DNA of 64,000 nucleotides from Polytrichum commune (GCA_950295325.1 OX485805.1:19331501-19395500), one strand, 5' to 3'; shown: positions 48,527 through 61,498, numbered from the stretch's first letter. Notes: generated by a model from the letters alone, not told the origin. A program made the numbers and translations.

Positions 48527-50775
48527 ATGAATTTGTCACTCTCGTAGTCTACCTTGCACAAAAATCTAAACACATAATAAAGATGTTTACAATACACCCA
48601 TTTTCCTTTCTTTTCCAATGCATGAGAGGACATTTTCGTGAAATCCGGGCATGTGCAATGTAGGATGTCGCCAATTATGACATGGTAGGTGATATCCTGC
48701 TTGGAGACAATGCTGATTATCACTCCAAAGCCCGGATATAGAATGGCAGTGACCCCAACCACATAATAACCTTCCATGAGTCTAGCGCTCTCCCATTTAT
48801 TTTTGTGATCCGCCAGCGGTATTGTTGGATTATGACGCACTGTCTTCCCAAACCTGAATGTAGGGTGCGCGTTCAAATTTGGTGGCATACAAAAATGCGA
48901 GCGAGGGATGGGGAGAATTGCGATTGTTGAAAGCCTATGACGAGGGAACAATGTCTCCCTCTGCTATAGTTGAAATCCAACATCTTCAAGTGCCAAAACT
49001 TCCTCTCTCGATAGATTGGTATCTATCTTCACCGGCCACGTGTTGGGTACTATAGGCCAATCCAACACATATTTCTTCTTACTGCCACTCACACAACGCT
49101 TGATGTCGTCAGGGCAAAACCAAAATTCATACTCCATATTGTTGGGAGAGCGAAATTCCTTCCTGAGCCCTTTGTATGTTGGAGCAGGTGTGCCATGTTT
49201 CCCAGTCCTGACTTTGGCATTGCACATAGTCCATGTAATGGCTTGCAGTGCCCAACATCGTTTGGCTGAGTTGGGTGGCAATCTTGCAATATGCCACTTA
49301 GAAGCAAGACAATCAGTCTCTAACACGGATGTAGTATGAGTCACACCATGAATTGCAGAACTCAACGATTCCTCTATGCGTTGACGAGTTGCTCGGGTGT
49401 TGGGACGAGGAATGGAATAGTTCACTTTGTCGGATCGATGAGAGTCACAATCAACACCCGGTGGTAGGTTGACTTTGCGTTTGGTGGAACCAAAAAGCTC
49501 TGACCCTTCCAATGCACAATCTCTAGTGTTAATGTTTTTTGCCCCTGAATAAGACTTCATGGCATCAGCCAACATTTTTGGATCTCCACACCTGGCAACC
49601 GCTTTAAGTTTCAAGGATGCCGAATCAGGACATTTACCATCAGATCTCCCTTTCAACTATGTCCGGTAATTTACAATTTGCATGAAGGCACGAATCATGT
49701 CGTCCACTGTAGCTTCATATAAATAAGTCATCTTATTGCGGATTGTTGGAGCCATTTGTTGTGAAAGTCTCTGCAAGATTGCATATTGGCATTTTCGCAC
49801 GTTCTTCTATTGTCATATTCTATGGACAACACACAAATATGAGGATAAGAAAAATATAAGATATATATAACAATGGAAGAAAAATGAATGACATTGAATA
49901 ATGAATTTTGATATGTACGTACAAATAGCATATGACTACCCCATTGTCTTTGACGAAAGTGTCAAAAACCCAACCACTCTGAAAGGCCAAGGATGCCTTC
50001 TTCTGAGGCAGCTCCGGATGACAACTACCAACAACGAATCACATGATATTTAGTCTCGGCGTCGTTCATTGTTTTTGCGTCTTTGTAATCCTTGCATATT
50101 TGCTTGTGTTAAAACTGCAAGGATGGTTTGATATACTTTTGGGTCACCTTATCCAAACTCGCAAACCAATGGAAAAGACATGTACGCTCACGTGCAACCA
50201 TGGGTAGACTTGGGTCACCATCCCCATAAATCGTCCTCACCTCATTCCAATTAATTTGAGCACTATCAACCATAAACCGTTTGAAATTTACGTTTGGTAC
50301 ACTATTTTTTGCCATGACAGAATTCAAATTCTACCAAAAGAAAATTTGTGTTGCACCATCTTCAGATTGCATGTCACAACACGCAATGGTTAACACTTTA
50401 CAATATCGATTGTCGTACACATGACAAGTCATTGTCGTCCAGTGTTTCAAACGTTTAACATGATCAAACATAATTCATGAATTCTTCATATCCCCCCGAC
50501 TTGCATCTTCTTCACAAGTTCCACACCACTACTTGGAAGGTTTACAGACATGTTGAAAACAAACACTTTATCTTTTGATTGCCCTGGGAACCGACTACCA
50601 TGAACGAACTTAAAAGCAGAGTGGTTTTTAAGTGCCATAATACTATCCATAGGTCCCATTCCACTATGCAAAAAACGCTTTGAATACTATATTGTGCATG
50701 CCGAGAGTACGATTCCAACGGTATATAGCATGAACAAAATGATTTTGTTTTGCATGTTTTAGAGCCAAAAAACAA
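48454..50775 (-). pseudogene. MULE-type transposase with SWIM zinc finger
   Basis: Minus strand, several frames. 50327-50109 encodes FKRFMVDSAQINWNEVRTIY and RERTCLFHWFASLDKVTQKY, part of the MULE transposase core. 50671-50486 holds N-terminal text (KKMQVGG). 49656-48964 is an open C-terminal region of unknown role. 48951-48454 ends with the SWIM finger: CTCPDF...WVYCKHLYYVFRFL (CxC...CxH). In-frame stops (for example a TAG just upstream of 50327) and intron-like gaps break it. SWIM fingers are usual in Mutator transposases. The degree of decay is moderate, as most blocks remain readable. Confidence 0.7.
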
Positions 50776-51031
50776 TTAGAGCATCTTAGATTCTTCTAAA
50801 ATCTTCAAAAAATGAAGATTTTATGAAGGAAATCTAACCATATTAATTTCAGTAGACTTTAACGATTTATGTAAAATTGATATCATCTCCAAATATTCTG
50901 AAATTTTTTGAAGTAAATGGCAAGGCTATAATCTATGCACTTGATTTTTTGTGGAAATAAATTAGAATATTTGAAAAAGTTATAGCTCAAATAAAAAACA
51001 ACTCAAATCAAGGTGCATTTCTCTTCTAAAT

Positions 51032-51591
51032 GGGTAGCCGTTAACGGCCACCCTTTCTATAATGCCAATTTTTGTGTTCTAGTTTAGGACGGCCGTCAAC
51101 GGCCACCCTTTGTATGATGCTATCTTCTCTGTTCTAGTTTAGGACAGCCGTTAACGACCACCCTTCTTGGGTTTCATTCTTCATTTAATAACATAATTTC
51201 TTTGAAATAAAATCACATATATACATATATTTCTTATGTCAGTTCCATCTAAAAGTGTGGTCGTTAACGGCCATCCTTGGTTGCATCTCATATTTTTCAG
51301 TATATGTGTTTCTTTCTTCATGTATACACCCATTTCCGTCATTTTTTGTCCTTCAACAAGGGTAGCCGTTAACGGCCACCTTTATTGAAATTTCATATTC
51401 TTTTCTATATATGTTTATTTCTTCATATATACACTCATTTCTTTCATTTTTTTTCTTTCAACAAGGGTGGCCATTAACGACCACCGTTATTGAAATTTCA
51501 GATTATTTTCTATATGTGTTTATTTCTTCATTTATACATTCATTTTCATAATGTTTTATCCTCCAACAAGGATGGCCGTTAACGGCCATCC
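51032..51591. repeat. Array of seven GGCCGTTAACGGCC palindromes
   Basis: About 22-bp palindromes centred on GTTAAC start near 51032, 51088, 51142, 51255, 51360, 51465 and 51570, so the spacing is 56, 54, 113, 105, 105 and 105 bp. The last is a perfect 22-bp palindrome; the others have one to three changes. The last three units carry the shared tail TTATTGAAATTTCA and a CAACAAGG lead, forming 105-bp tandem repeats. The array lies between the divergent transposase and methyltransferase-like genes. Confidence 0.9.
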
Positions 51592-51763
51592 TTATTGAAA
51601 TTTCAAATTCTTTTGCATATGTTGTTTTCCCTTATGTATACTCTCACTTTCATAAATATTTTTGCATATTATTTTAGTTTGCATATGTGATTTCTTTCAT
51701 ATGTATATATTTATTTTAATTTGTTCTTGTATTTTATATGGGTGATATTTTTGTGCTTTAGAT

Positions 51764-54232
51764 ATGGAAGTTGTACATCTTTCTGAAGATCAATTGGAGT
51801 TGCGATTGCATGCATTTTTCAAGAAAGAAACTGTCAACACATCTTCCCGTCTTGAACGGTTGAGGTATCAACCAAGGATGAGAATCCTGAGATGATTCAA
51901 AAAAAACTTTGGATGTTAGCAATTTTGGCAATGAATACATCTATGAAGATTAGGTGGCTTGAGAGATGAAACAGTTTACCTTCTCTTCGTGAGGCTCTCA
52001 AGTTTCCGAAACCAAAATTCAATAATATAAAGTTTTCTAAGTGGCTTCATAAAGCTACTTGGTGGGCTCAAGTGATAATTTTTTGTCTATGTTTTTTATT
52101 TTATTTTAACATTTTTTTAATCATTCAATTTTTCTAATCTTTATTTTGTATTTGGCAGTTGGCTATTGAGACCGAGAAGCTCTTTGATGCTACTGTGGCT
52201 GATATGCATGTGTCCATTAAGTATCTTCCAGATGGTATGGATCCTTTGCCCACTATTTTTTATTATGTGGAGGCAATGCGCATATCATTGTGGGATACTT
52301 CATTTTTTCATGAATTCAGTGTAGATAAGGAAGTTCATAAAAATCATAACATTGACACACAACTCAATTTCAATCCATCCATGCGAAGGGTGTTTTATAG
52401 GTACTTCAAATATGTTCTATTTCCTGCTAAAGCCATTTCCAAATTTCCCACTTTTTTGGATAATTATTTGGATATCGAAAGTGAAGAATTCATGTTCAGA
52501 GAGGGGATCATGAAATCTTCGGATCCTATGCATTTTAAAAATGTAGGTGGTATTTGGATTTTCTTCTTAAATCACCTCTCACTTTTGATATTGCCCTTTG
52601 AGTTTCTATTCAACCCGCCCTCAAGGGTGCAACTAAAATTGCTCCCTTCATAATGGATGAGGATATAGCCAAGATGCCAAAAAAAAGTCTAAGCCTAAAA
52701 GACCAATCCTCTTAATTCATGATAGCGATGACGATGCTCCAATTTAAAGTAGTCTCAACAACCTTGTAGTTACTGAACCTTCTTTTTCAAATCTAGAAGC
52801 AATGTTTCATACTTGAAAGCGGCTGAAAAAAACCCCTTCTCCTACCTTCAATATGCCTCCCAAGCTTAGAGGTATGATGGATATCTTGCCTTCTTTACTT
52901 GCAAATCATACATTTTCGGATTTAATCTTGAATGATTCTTTTGTGAGGATTATCGAGGATAAGAAGCAAACATGTACATTTTGTGCACCATATCACGACA
53001 TTGTGGTTTATTTCGTGCACCAAAGGTGAGTTCATTTTATTTTATAGTTTTTAATTTATTTCATGTTTTATAAAGTTTCATTTATGTTTTATCACCTTAT
53101 TTCATTGTTTGCTTTTAATTGTCGTCTTCATTAATGAATTGTAATATTTATATTTTATCTTTGTAGGTTGGTGAAGGTAGATAATTTTTTTTTTATGGCC
53201 AATTGCAAAAGAAACCTGTTGTGGACCTCATTATTGCAGATTACCCAGATGGTCTTCGGGTTCCAAGAGTCTCGGATCCGCCATCTCAAATTCTCCCTTG
53301 GAATGCCAACATTCCAAGTTTTCTCAACATATTGATGGCATTTGGTCTTACCTATCTTCATGATGATGGAACATTTTTTTGTAGGATTCTTCAAGAACTA
53401 TAAGTTCAAGATCAAGGATGAGTGGATTATCATTAATTGCTTGCACTTGGCAAATCTTATGAATCCGTCCAAAAATGTAAGTAGCAATTATAGCTTTGAA
53501 GTTCAAGGCTTTGTTATTGGTTCGATCATTTTTTATTTCCCATTGCGAGGCAACCTCAAGAACTTCTGATGACTATGGATCCTTCAATCTAGAGGTTGAT
53601 TTAGCCACAGATGACGTTCTCTTCAACTCTATTACTACGGAAACTCAATTATGTAGACAAAGAGATGGCAAGCCATGGAGGGGTGCAAAGGAGAAGTCTG
53701 AAGTTTTAATGAAGTTATTTGTTCATGGTTTCAGTCATGTAGGCGGTATTGTGGCAGACATGACTGCTTCTATATGTATTGTATTTTACAGTATCCAATT
53801 ATTAGTTCATATGTTTTTTAATTCATACTTCAATGTTCGTATTTTCCTTATTAATATTGTGCTTCATCCCGGTTCTTCTATTAGAGCGGCTCATTCATCC
53901 AATCGTCATATTCTAGCATTAGAAAGTGATGCCGAACTCTTTGATGAGGTACTAAAGCCTCTTCAAATACCTACAACTGATATCTCAAACGATGGTATGG
54001 ACTTTGATGATGATACTCCAATAGAAAACGCCGCACTACTTATCTTATACGAGTGAGTATTTTCCTTGTTTTTTTTTCAACAACTTCAGTTACAAATTCT
54101 AGATTTTGTATTCAAATTTGTTGTTACATATTCTAATACATGGTTTGTTGTTTGCAGTTGGATGATTCCATCGCCGATACAAACCTCGTCATTTTATCGG
54201 CACCGTGGATTATTGAGAAGCCCCTCTCTTAG
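51764..54232 (+). pseudogene. Beta-class DNA N4/N6 amino-methyltransferase-like gene, multi-exon, decayed
   Basis: Plus strand. It starts ATG at 51764 (MEVVHLSEDQLELRLHAFF). Exons seem to lie at 51764-51895, 51990-52070, 52159-52555, 52860-53025, 53200-53400, 53480-53760, 53878-54052 and 54158-54232. The catalytic part reads KKPVVDLIIADYPDGLRVPR, resembling motif IV (DPPY), here D-Y-P-D. Much later come LVHGFSHVGGIVADMTAS and SSIRAAHSSNRHILALESDA, resembling the SAM-binding motif I region and its acidic strand end. Motif IV before motif I is the beta-class order. The N-terminal 250 residues are unrecognised. Frameshifts and the altered DPPY motif suggest it is inactive. The alternative is an unrelated transposon protein. 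Confidence 0.5.
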
Positions 54233-55064
54233 TCCTCATAGCCTCCCTGTGTATGCTGAGGCTTTAGCTGAAGCTTATGCTAATGCTTCATCTATTTCAT
54301 CTTCAATTTCACCTTCACCTCGTACATATTACGATACTAGAGTATGTGCTAATTTTGAACTCAGTGCATCTGAGTCTGTCGATATTTAAGTTTATATCCA
54401 TGATTTGATTTTTGATTTTTGATATTTGATTTCCAAGAACTTCAACAATTTAAACCTACTACCCGATTTATATTTATAATCCACTTTTGTTGTTCTTTAT
54501 GTTTTGGACTTCGTAAATGTCACCCTCATGATGGTGTTATGATGTATTCAAATTTTACATTGATGTGTATTCTAGTGAGACATTCTAACATGCTACACTT
54601 GTTTTCAACATGAGTTTGCTTATACATTGTCTCCAATTACATTATTATTATCTCAACAGTTGAATGTATATTAGTTCATCTTTAGTACAAAATTGTTATA
54701 GCAACATTCTCATTTGTTGTTCACTTGGACTATAGACCCTTACATGTAATTCCATAGTCATAGGCCCCCAACCGATTTACAAACCATAACCGGGAAAAAA
54801 TTGAAGGCTCACAGGTTCATGCTCACATGCTCACATACTAGCAACCCCGAGTCGTGTACATATTGGTTTTTTTCATTGCTCACTACTTGCAATCTAGCAT
54901 TCATATTGTTTGTCCTCCCCAATCTTCTTATTATTGAATCCTAAAAAATTATTTCTTTAGGCCACGGTTATAGGACACTAGGGGTCCTATTACCAAATAT
55001 TTTGTTTTCTTCACCGCTCAAAAATTACCACTCATCGCTCACTGCTCACAAGATAGCACTCCCT

Positions 55065-55074
55065 GAGTTTAGTT
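55065..55074. repeat. 10-bp target-site duplication of the Mutator-like element, right
   Basis: GAGTTTAGTT, identical to 47538-47547. Confidence 0.75.
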
Positions 55075-55126
55075 AGCATGTTGGTTCTACTAGAGGTTAG
55101 CATAAAACATTCTTTAACACTCTCTT

Positions 55127-55918
55127 TCATGTGGCATCCCTGGCAACTCTTTAGGGAGTATATCCTAATGATTTATAATAAAATTAAAAAAAAATCCTCA
55201 ACAACTATTGGTTCTTTGCAATTTGGTTCAGATTCATTTGAAACCTTACAAATATCAATTGCAAAGACATCTTGTTTCTTTCTTAAAAATATTTTCCACT
55301 GTGTAGCAGAAATAAAGCACTTTAGGTTGAGCTCTATTACCTTTGATCTTGAAAGGCTTGCCATTTATAAGGCTATCATGAACCTATCCTTGTTTGCAAG
55401 CAATCACATGTATCCACAATTTTGAGCCATGACATTCCCAATATGACATTGTATTGACTGGAGATTGACTCCATGTCCAAACGTCAAAGTTTGCGATGGT
55501 TTGCGTTCCTTGCAATACCACATGGACTTTCGATAATTGACATTCAATTGGGCTCGACTCACCATTGGATAAGAAACCTTGCAAGGTTCTATCTTGGTGA
55601 CCGGCAATCCTAACTTTGATGCAAACTTTGACAACATAAAGTTATGGGTTGACCTTAAATCAATCAACATAAAAGTCGATTAATTACCAATGGTCCCTTG
55701 AACGTAGAGCTATAGGTTCACTCACTACCTGCTCCTCACAAACTTCAACAAACACACAAACCACCTCTTTGCCCTTAAACATGATTGGAATTTCTACCTC
55801 CACCACCAAAGCCGTTGATAGTTTAGGGCATTTGCTAGCTAGTCACAAGCAATCATTTCTCGATGTTCTATTTGGTCTTTGTAGCTAAGTTTTTTGCCTT
55901 TCAGTCATTGTTTTGTAA
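55127..55918 (-). pseudogene. Gypsy protease and protease-RT linker
   Basis: Minus strand. 55670-55404 encodes a retropepsin start (MLIDLRSTHNFMLSKFASKL) where the expected D-S/T-G is altered to D-L-R, then in another frame a VHVVLQGTQTIANFDVW block. 55364-55173 holds linker text. It closes with DILPKELPGMPHERE before the break at 55127. The copia element inserts at its upstream end, 55919. Confidence 0.7.
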
Positions 55919-56263
55919 TGCAAGTAGAATGTTATTCACAAGTATCTGTGAGATTAACTCTGCACTGTAATGAGAATTTTATTATCCTCAATTCAAACAC
56001 CTTACAGAACTTCTACCTCTAGATGTTCCTATGCGTGGTGGATCTTATACATAGCCATATCTAGACTTAGCCTATCTGATACATTGTGCACACAAAAGAT
56101 AAACTATTGTATTCCTATTTCTGTATATAAAGAATTGCTTCTATCAATCTGTCTAGATGCTTCGGCACTAGAATGTTCTACATGAATTCTACCTTGTTGG
56201 AATACTACGTTTCTAGAATGTTCATTAGTAGGATGAATGTAACTGGATGAACGTATACATCCA
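55919..56263 (-). repeat. Copia 3' LTR
   Basis: 345 bp, TGCAAGTAGAATG...TATACATCCA in plus reading. It matches 61565-61910 with changes at about 55965 (1-bp indel), 56026-56029 (two substitutions) and 56196 (one substitution). Confidence 0.9.
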
Positions 56264-56912
56264 GTACTCCCACTCGTTCATCGAGTTACAGTGATGATGT
56301 AAACCCTAACCCTAGGTTAAAATCTAACTATTAGGTTCCTCCTAAAATCTACAAATACTGAGATAGATCTACATGTTGTCCTAGTAATATCAATCTTCAC
56401 ATTCTAACTAATGATGGTGAATATCTTTCTATCCTAATCTCTAACCCTAGCCTGAATGATGACGACGCATGGTAACCCTAGCCTAAATGATGACGACGCA
56501 TGGTGCTCACGTTCGCGTTGCTTTCTTTGTGCGCTTTTTCACCTTTTGGCGACGGCGTGATGATCCTCTGATGTTTCGTCGTGAAGTTCTCCTTCAACCA
56601 TTCTCTTCTGCTCTTTCTTCACTCTTGTGTACATCTATTTAGTATATATCTGCTTCCTTTTTGGCATCGTCACTTTGTCAGAGTGCTTCCTCTCTTATCT
56701 TGCGAGTGAGCTGTTCTTTTCCTGTCTTCTTTCCTATCTTGTTCATATCTTTCTTCTGCTCATATGTGCAAGTATCAACTCCCTCTCTTATCCTGTGAGC
56801 GAGCTATCTCTTTTCCAAATCTTGTTTATCTAAAGCTAGAAGTTTTCTTGGTACTCACTATACAAATCATTGCAATGTCTTTCTAATCCTTCTGTTGTCC
56901 TATCCTGCTTCA

Positions 56913-59900
56913 TCACACCTTATGTCGTGTTACCTTGTTGTTATCGCTCTGACTCCGTTGTGTTTCTGTCTTCTGTGTTTGTTGTGTTACCTTGTTGTTA
57001 TCGCTCTGACTCCGTTGTGCTTCTGTCTTCTGTGTTTGTTGTGTTACCTTGTTGTTATCGCTCTGACTCCGTTGTGCTTCTGTCTTCTGTGTTCGTTGGT
57101 CTTCTGCGAGGACGTTATCACTCAATCTCCCACTTGTTCGAGAAGGAGGAGCAACGAGGCCGTGAAGATGGCGGAGATGCTGAAAAGCATCTTTGGTAAG
57201 CGCTTTGGTGAGAATATCTGCGAGTTGTTGCTTGGTGTTGACATAAGAAACTGTAATTTCCTGTTGATCGTATTTTTCATGAATAAGATAATATTTAGTT
57301 TCAATGTGCTTGGTTCGCTTGTGATACCTGGGATTTTTGACAAGTTGAATGGCGCCTTGGTTGTCAGATAGGATCTGTGTAGGTTGAGAAGAAGGAAATC
57401 CCAGGTTGTGGAGAAGGCGTCGTAGCTAGATGGCTTCCTTCACGGATTCAGCCATAGCAACGAACTCAGCTTCAGTTGTAGAATCTGCAGTGCAGCCCTG
57501 ACGCTTACTACACCACGCAATAGCACCATTTGCGAGGAGAAACAAATACCCTGTTCGAGACTTACGATCATCGTGGTCACCTGCGTAGTCCGCATCACAA
57601 TACCCCTGGAGAATAAGATCTGGTGTAGAACCATAGTAAGAAAGACCCATGTCTTGTGTACCGCAAAGATAACGAAAAATTCGCTTGACTGTAGTCCAGT
57701 GAGATTGGCGAGGCTTGCTGGTATATTTCGCAACCCTACTGACGGCATAAGCAATGTCAGGCCGGGTGAGAACCATGGCATACATTAGGCAGCCAACGGC
57801 TTCCCTGTAAGGTATGGAAGGTGGGAGGAGAGTATCATCAGGTCCTAATGACTCCTGAAGAGGTACGTGAGTGTCTGCTGGAGTAGAAATAGGATTTGCA
57901 TTTTCAAGTTGAAAACGATGAAGGATGTCGGAAATATATCTGGTTTGATTGATAAAAATGGTGTGAGTTTGTATGTCACGATGAACTTGAAATCCCACAT
58001 AATAATCCATAGGACCATGGGTTACTTTAAACATGTTGGCGAGATGTTGGATAACAACATCGAGGTCTTGTGCATTAGTAACGCACACAATGCCATCGTC
58101 CACGAAAATCCCAACAATAAGATGAACAGATTTAGAAGTTGTTGGTCGATAATAAACACATGAATCAACATCACTTGTTAACAAGTTATAGAGCTTCAGG
58201 AAAGAATCAAAGGTATGATTCCAGAGTCGACCTGATTGTTTGAGCCCGTATAAACTCTTAAGAAGTAAACAAACATGTTTTGGAAGTTTGAGATTGATAA
58301 AACCTTCAGGTTGACGCATATAGATGCGTGTGGTGAGGTCGTTGTCGAGGTAAGCAGTACCAATATCAAATTGACGCATATGCATGCGTAGGACAGCTAC
58401 AATTGCAAATATCACCCTGATGGAGTCGTGTTTGATAACCGGACTAAACGTTTCTGTATAGTCGATGCCATGAACTTGGCTGTAACCTTTTGCGACGAGT
58501 CTGGCTTTGTACTTATCAACAACACCAGTGGAGGTGTATTTGATTTTGTACACCCATTTACATTGAACAATATTTCGACCAGGAGGAGGAGGAACTAAAA
58601 TCCAGGTATGATTGTCCATCAATGAATTGTATTCCCTGTTCATTGCCTCCTTCCATAGTTGAGCTTGAGGTGACATGGTGGCCTGTTGATATGTTACAGG
58701 TTCACGGTAAGACTCAGCGGATGAAATCATATTCGCAAATGATGAAGTCGATGAGACCGAAGGAGCATCAGATTGAGGAGGATCTTAATACAAATCGGTA
58801 AGACTTTTGAACTTTGGTTGAAGAGGTTCATCAGTTGGAATCGGGGTAGAATAAGGAATGTTAAAATCATAGGGATCAGAATGGGGAGAAGAAGGGATAG
58901 ATGGATCTGGAGAAATTGGTAGTGAAGAATGAGATGAGGTGAGAGAAGCCTCATCGAGATGAGGGACTGAGACAGATGAATCCGAAACTCCCACTGGTTC
59001 TGTTATTTCTTCTCCCACTGGATCAATGACGGGGTCTCCCACTGGAGGTATAGGTAAAGGAAGAGGAGTAGAAGAAGGAAAGTTAGAATGAAAGTAGAGA
59101 TGAGCGGGTATACTGACAGAGGATGTCTGTGTAGAGGTAAAAGAAGAATAACCAGTGTGTTCGTCAAAAATAACATCCGAACTCTCAGCTATCTTATCAG
59201 TAGAAGGGTTCCAGAAGCGCCATCCTTTGCTTGTATCGTTGTAGCCAATGAAAATAACCTTATGACCTTTAGCTTGAAATTTTGTGCGTAATGACTTGTC
59301 AATGAAGATGTATGCAATAGTACCGAAGATACGGTAATGAGATACACCGGGTTTAGTGTGAAACCATAATTCATATGGTGTGGTGAAGCCGACTTGAGTG
59401 TTGATGGTCCTGTTGAGGAGATATACGGCAGTATGAATGGCTTCTGCCCAGAGCTTCAGAGGAATGTTGTGATAATGAAGCATGCTGCGGGCGGCTTCAC
59501 ACAGGGTGCGATTATCGCACTCAATATAACCAATCTGCTGCGGTGTATAAGGTGTACTAGTTTCGCGTAGAATTCCTTCACGCTCAAGAAGTAAGTTGAA
59601 ATCATCATTGCAAAACTCTGTACCCCGATCTGTGCGAAGAACTTTGACATGATTTCCTGTTGTGCGTTCAATATAACGGATAATTTTGTTGAAGAACCGA
59701 AGAGCATCATTCTTTGCTTTAAGAAACGCAACAAACCTGTATGAGGTACAGTAATCTTTGATCAGCATGTAGTAAGATGCCCCTCCTAAAGACAGTTGTG
59801 ACATCTTCCCGCAAAGATCGGCATGTAGAATCTCTCCATGTATGTCAGATCTCTCCTTCAGTGGTCGTGAGGCATATGATGCTTTATGTTGTTTGCCGAG

Positions 59901-61498
59901 AGCGCATCCTTGGCAAATAGAAAGTAGTTTACCATGAAATGATATGGTAAAGTCTTGTAAACTGTTGTGTGTACTCATCTGTTTGAGAACGTGAATATTG
60001 ACATGCCCCATCTTGATATGCCAGAGTGTGAGGTCTGTATCAGATTTATTTGTAACAACAAGAGCGGTGGATAACTCATGTTGTTCTGTATTCGGTGGTG
60101 GTACAGGATCGATGGAGAGTTTGTATAACGTCCCGGATCGAGTTCCTTCCATGACTTTGGGACCCTTGCCGAGGTCTTGATAGATAACACACATGTCACC
60201 AAGGGTTTGAAAGGATAACCCTGATTTAGATGCAAGACCAATTGAGAAGAGGTTTCGCCTTAATTCAGGTATGTATAACACTCGTTTGAGTATTCCTTTC
60301 TTTGTTGTTCCATCAACACGCCTTGTGATATGAATGTCTCCAAGTCCTCGCACCCAGAGATTATGATCATCAGCAACAGACACGGACCAAGTACCTGAGG
60401 GTATTCCTTGAATGTTGTGAACCAATCTCTGTGTTCGGTCATATGCTCTATAGCTCCTGAATCAGCAAACCAGGCCGTCTTGTCTAAATTAACACTTAAT
60501 GCCTGTGAATGACGACTTACTGTCATGAATGCACAAGACTCGGTATCTGATTCTGAAGGATGAGGACTACAGTCAGAAGTAGTTTGCTCGGTTGCTACAC
60601 ACACTTCACTTCGTTTGTTGTTGCTATCTCTGTGTGATCGTTTCTGATGATTCGAATGCTTGACCCGGTTTTGTCGTGGTCGAGGACACTCGGCAGTCCA
60701 GTGATATGGTCCTCCACAGTTGAAACATCGTGTACGACTCTTCAGATCTCAGATGCAATCTGTGTTGTGTTCGTGTTGTGGTTTCTTGCCTTTCGTGGTC
60801 GATCTGTTGGACTGGTCATTGTACCGGTCATTGGAGCGGTCATGAGATCGATTATTGCTGAAGCGGCCATTGCTGGAGCGAGTGAAGAATGCCGCATCGC
60901 CATTGTTTTCAGCACTCTGTAGTGCTAGGACACTTTCCAACTGAAGCAGCCTAACCTTGAGTTTAGCGACAGTTTGGTCCTGAACGTCAAGATTTGCCCA
61001 TGATGTTATGATGTTGTTGTAGCTGGCTGGAAGACTACAAATAATTTTGGTGATCAACATTTTCTCAATAAATAGTTCTCCCATTTCTTTGAGTAAGTTC
61101 CCCATACTCATTATCTTGTTTACATGTGTATTGATGGAATCGCCTGCATGCATCTTGTAATTGAAGAAAGTACTCTGAAGTAGGTAAATATTCTCGCTAG
61201 ACTTCTGTTGGTAGAACGAACAAAGTGTTGCCCACATGCAGGCAGCAGTAGTACAATTGACTAAGTTTTCAAGAACTGGAAGAGATACTAAAGAACTTAT
61301 CATCCTTTTTGCTCGTGAGTCTGTTTTTTCCCAGGCGAGTTGCTCTTCTTCGGTAGCGGTCTCTGGTGGCTTTGGAAGGGTGTTGTTGACAACCGGCATA
61401 GTACCTGTGTCTCCGAAGCAGATTTCCATTTGAAATCGCCAGACGGGAAACTTTTCTCCATCAAAAACCTTGCGGGGCTTGAAATCTCGCTTATCCAT
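56913..61498 (-). pseudogene. Copia gag-pol polyprotein with three stops and one frameshift
   Basis: Minus strand. The gag starts ATG at 61498 and runs 249 codons to a TGA at 60749, just upstream of the zinc knuckle CFNCGGPYHWTAEC. The same frame continues through the protease (WFADSG) and shifts frame at about 60405. Integrase follows (zinc-binding H/C block, HADLCG, RTDRGTEF, a PTP-like block) to a TAA at 58785. The same frame resumes into RT (QFDIGTAYLD, FVDD at about 58095) and RNase H (DADYAGDHDD, STTEAEF) to a TAG at 57426. It then runs on, still open, to 56913 with a tail of three 19-residue repeats. All catalytic motifs remain readable, so only a few point changes disable it. Confidence 0.88.
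56927..57097. repeat. 57-bp tandem repeat, three copies
   Basis: Three nearly identical 57-bp units (GTGTTACCTTGTTGTTATCG ...), a multiple of three. In the copia pol frame (minus) each unit encodes 19 residues of the QRSQSDNNKVTQQTQKTE type. Confidence 0.92.

Larger units (their letters stand above)
47548..55064. mobile_element. 7.5-kb Mutator-like element with transposase and methyltransferase-like gene
   Basis: The ends are inverted: left GAGGGAAGCTATCTTATGAG and right the complement of AGGGAGTGCTATCTTGTGAG. They are followed inside by TGAGC(A/G)(A/G)TGAGC minisatellite stretches (47564-47636; complement at 54815-54850 and 55014-55050). An exact 10-bp direct repeat flanks it. Inside are a SWIM-type MULE transposase gene on the minus strand, a palindrome array and a methyltransferase-like gene on the plus strand, arranged divergently. 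Both genes carry stops or frameshifts. Confidence 0.75.

Noticed and set aside
51032..51591. Regularly spaced palindromes as a CRISPR array
   Set aside because: Units are 22-bp palindromes with AT-rich, related spacers in a plant transposon; spacers of the last units are copies of each other. No cas genes, eukaryotic context.
56870..57371. Plus-strand Cys/Leu-rich open frames with repeats (109 and 158 codons)
   Set aside because: They are the antisense of the copia pol C-terminal repeat; the coding sense is minus.
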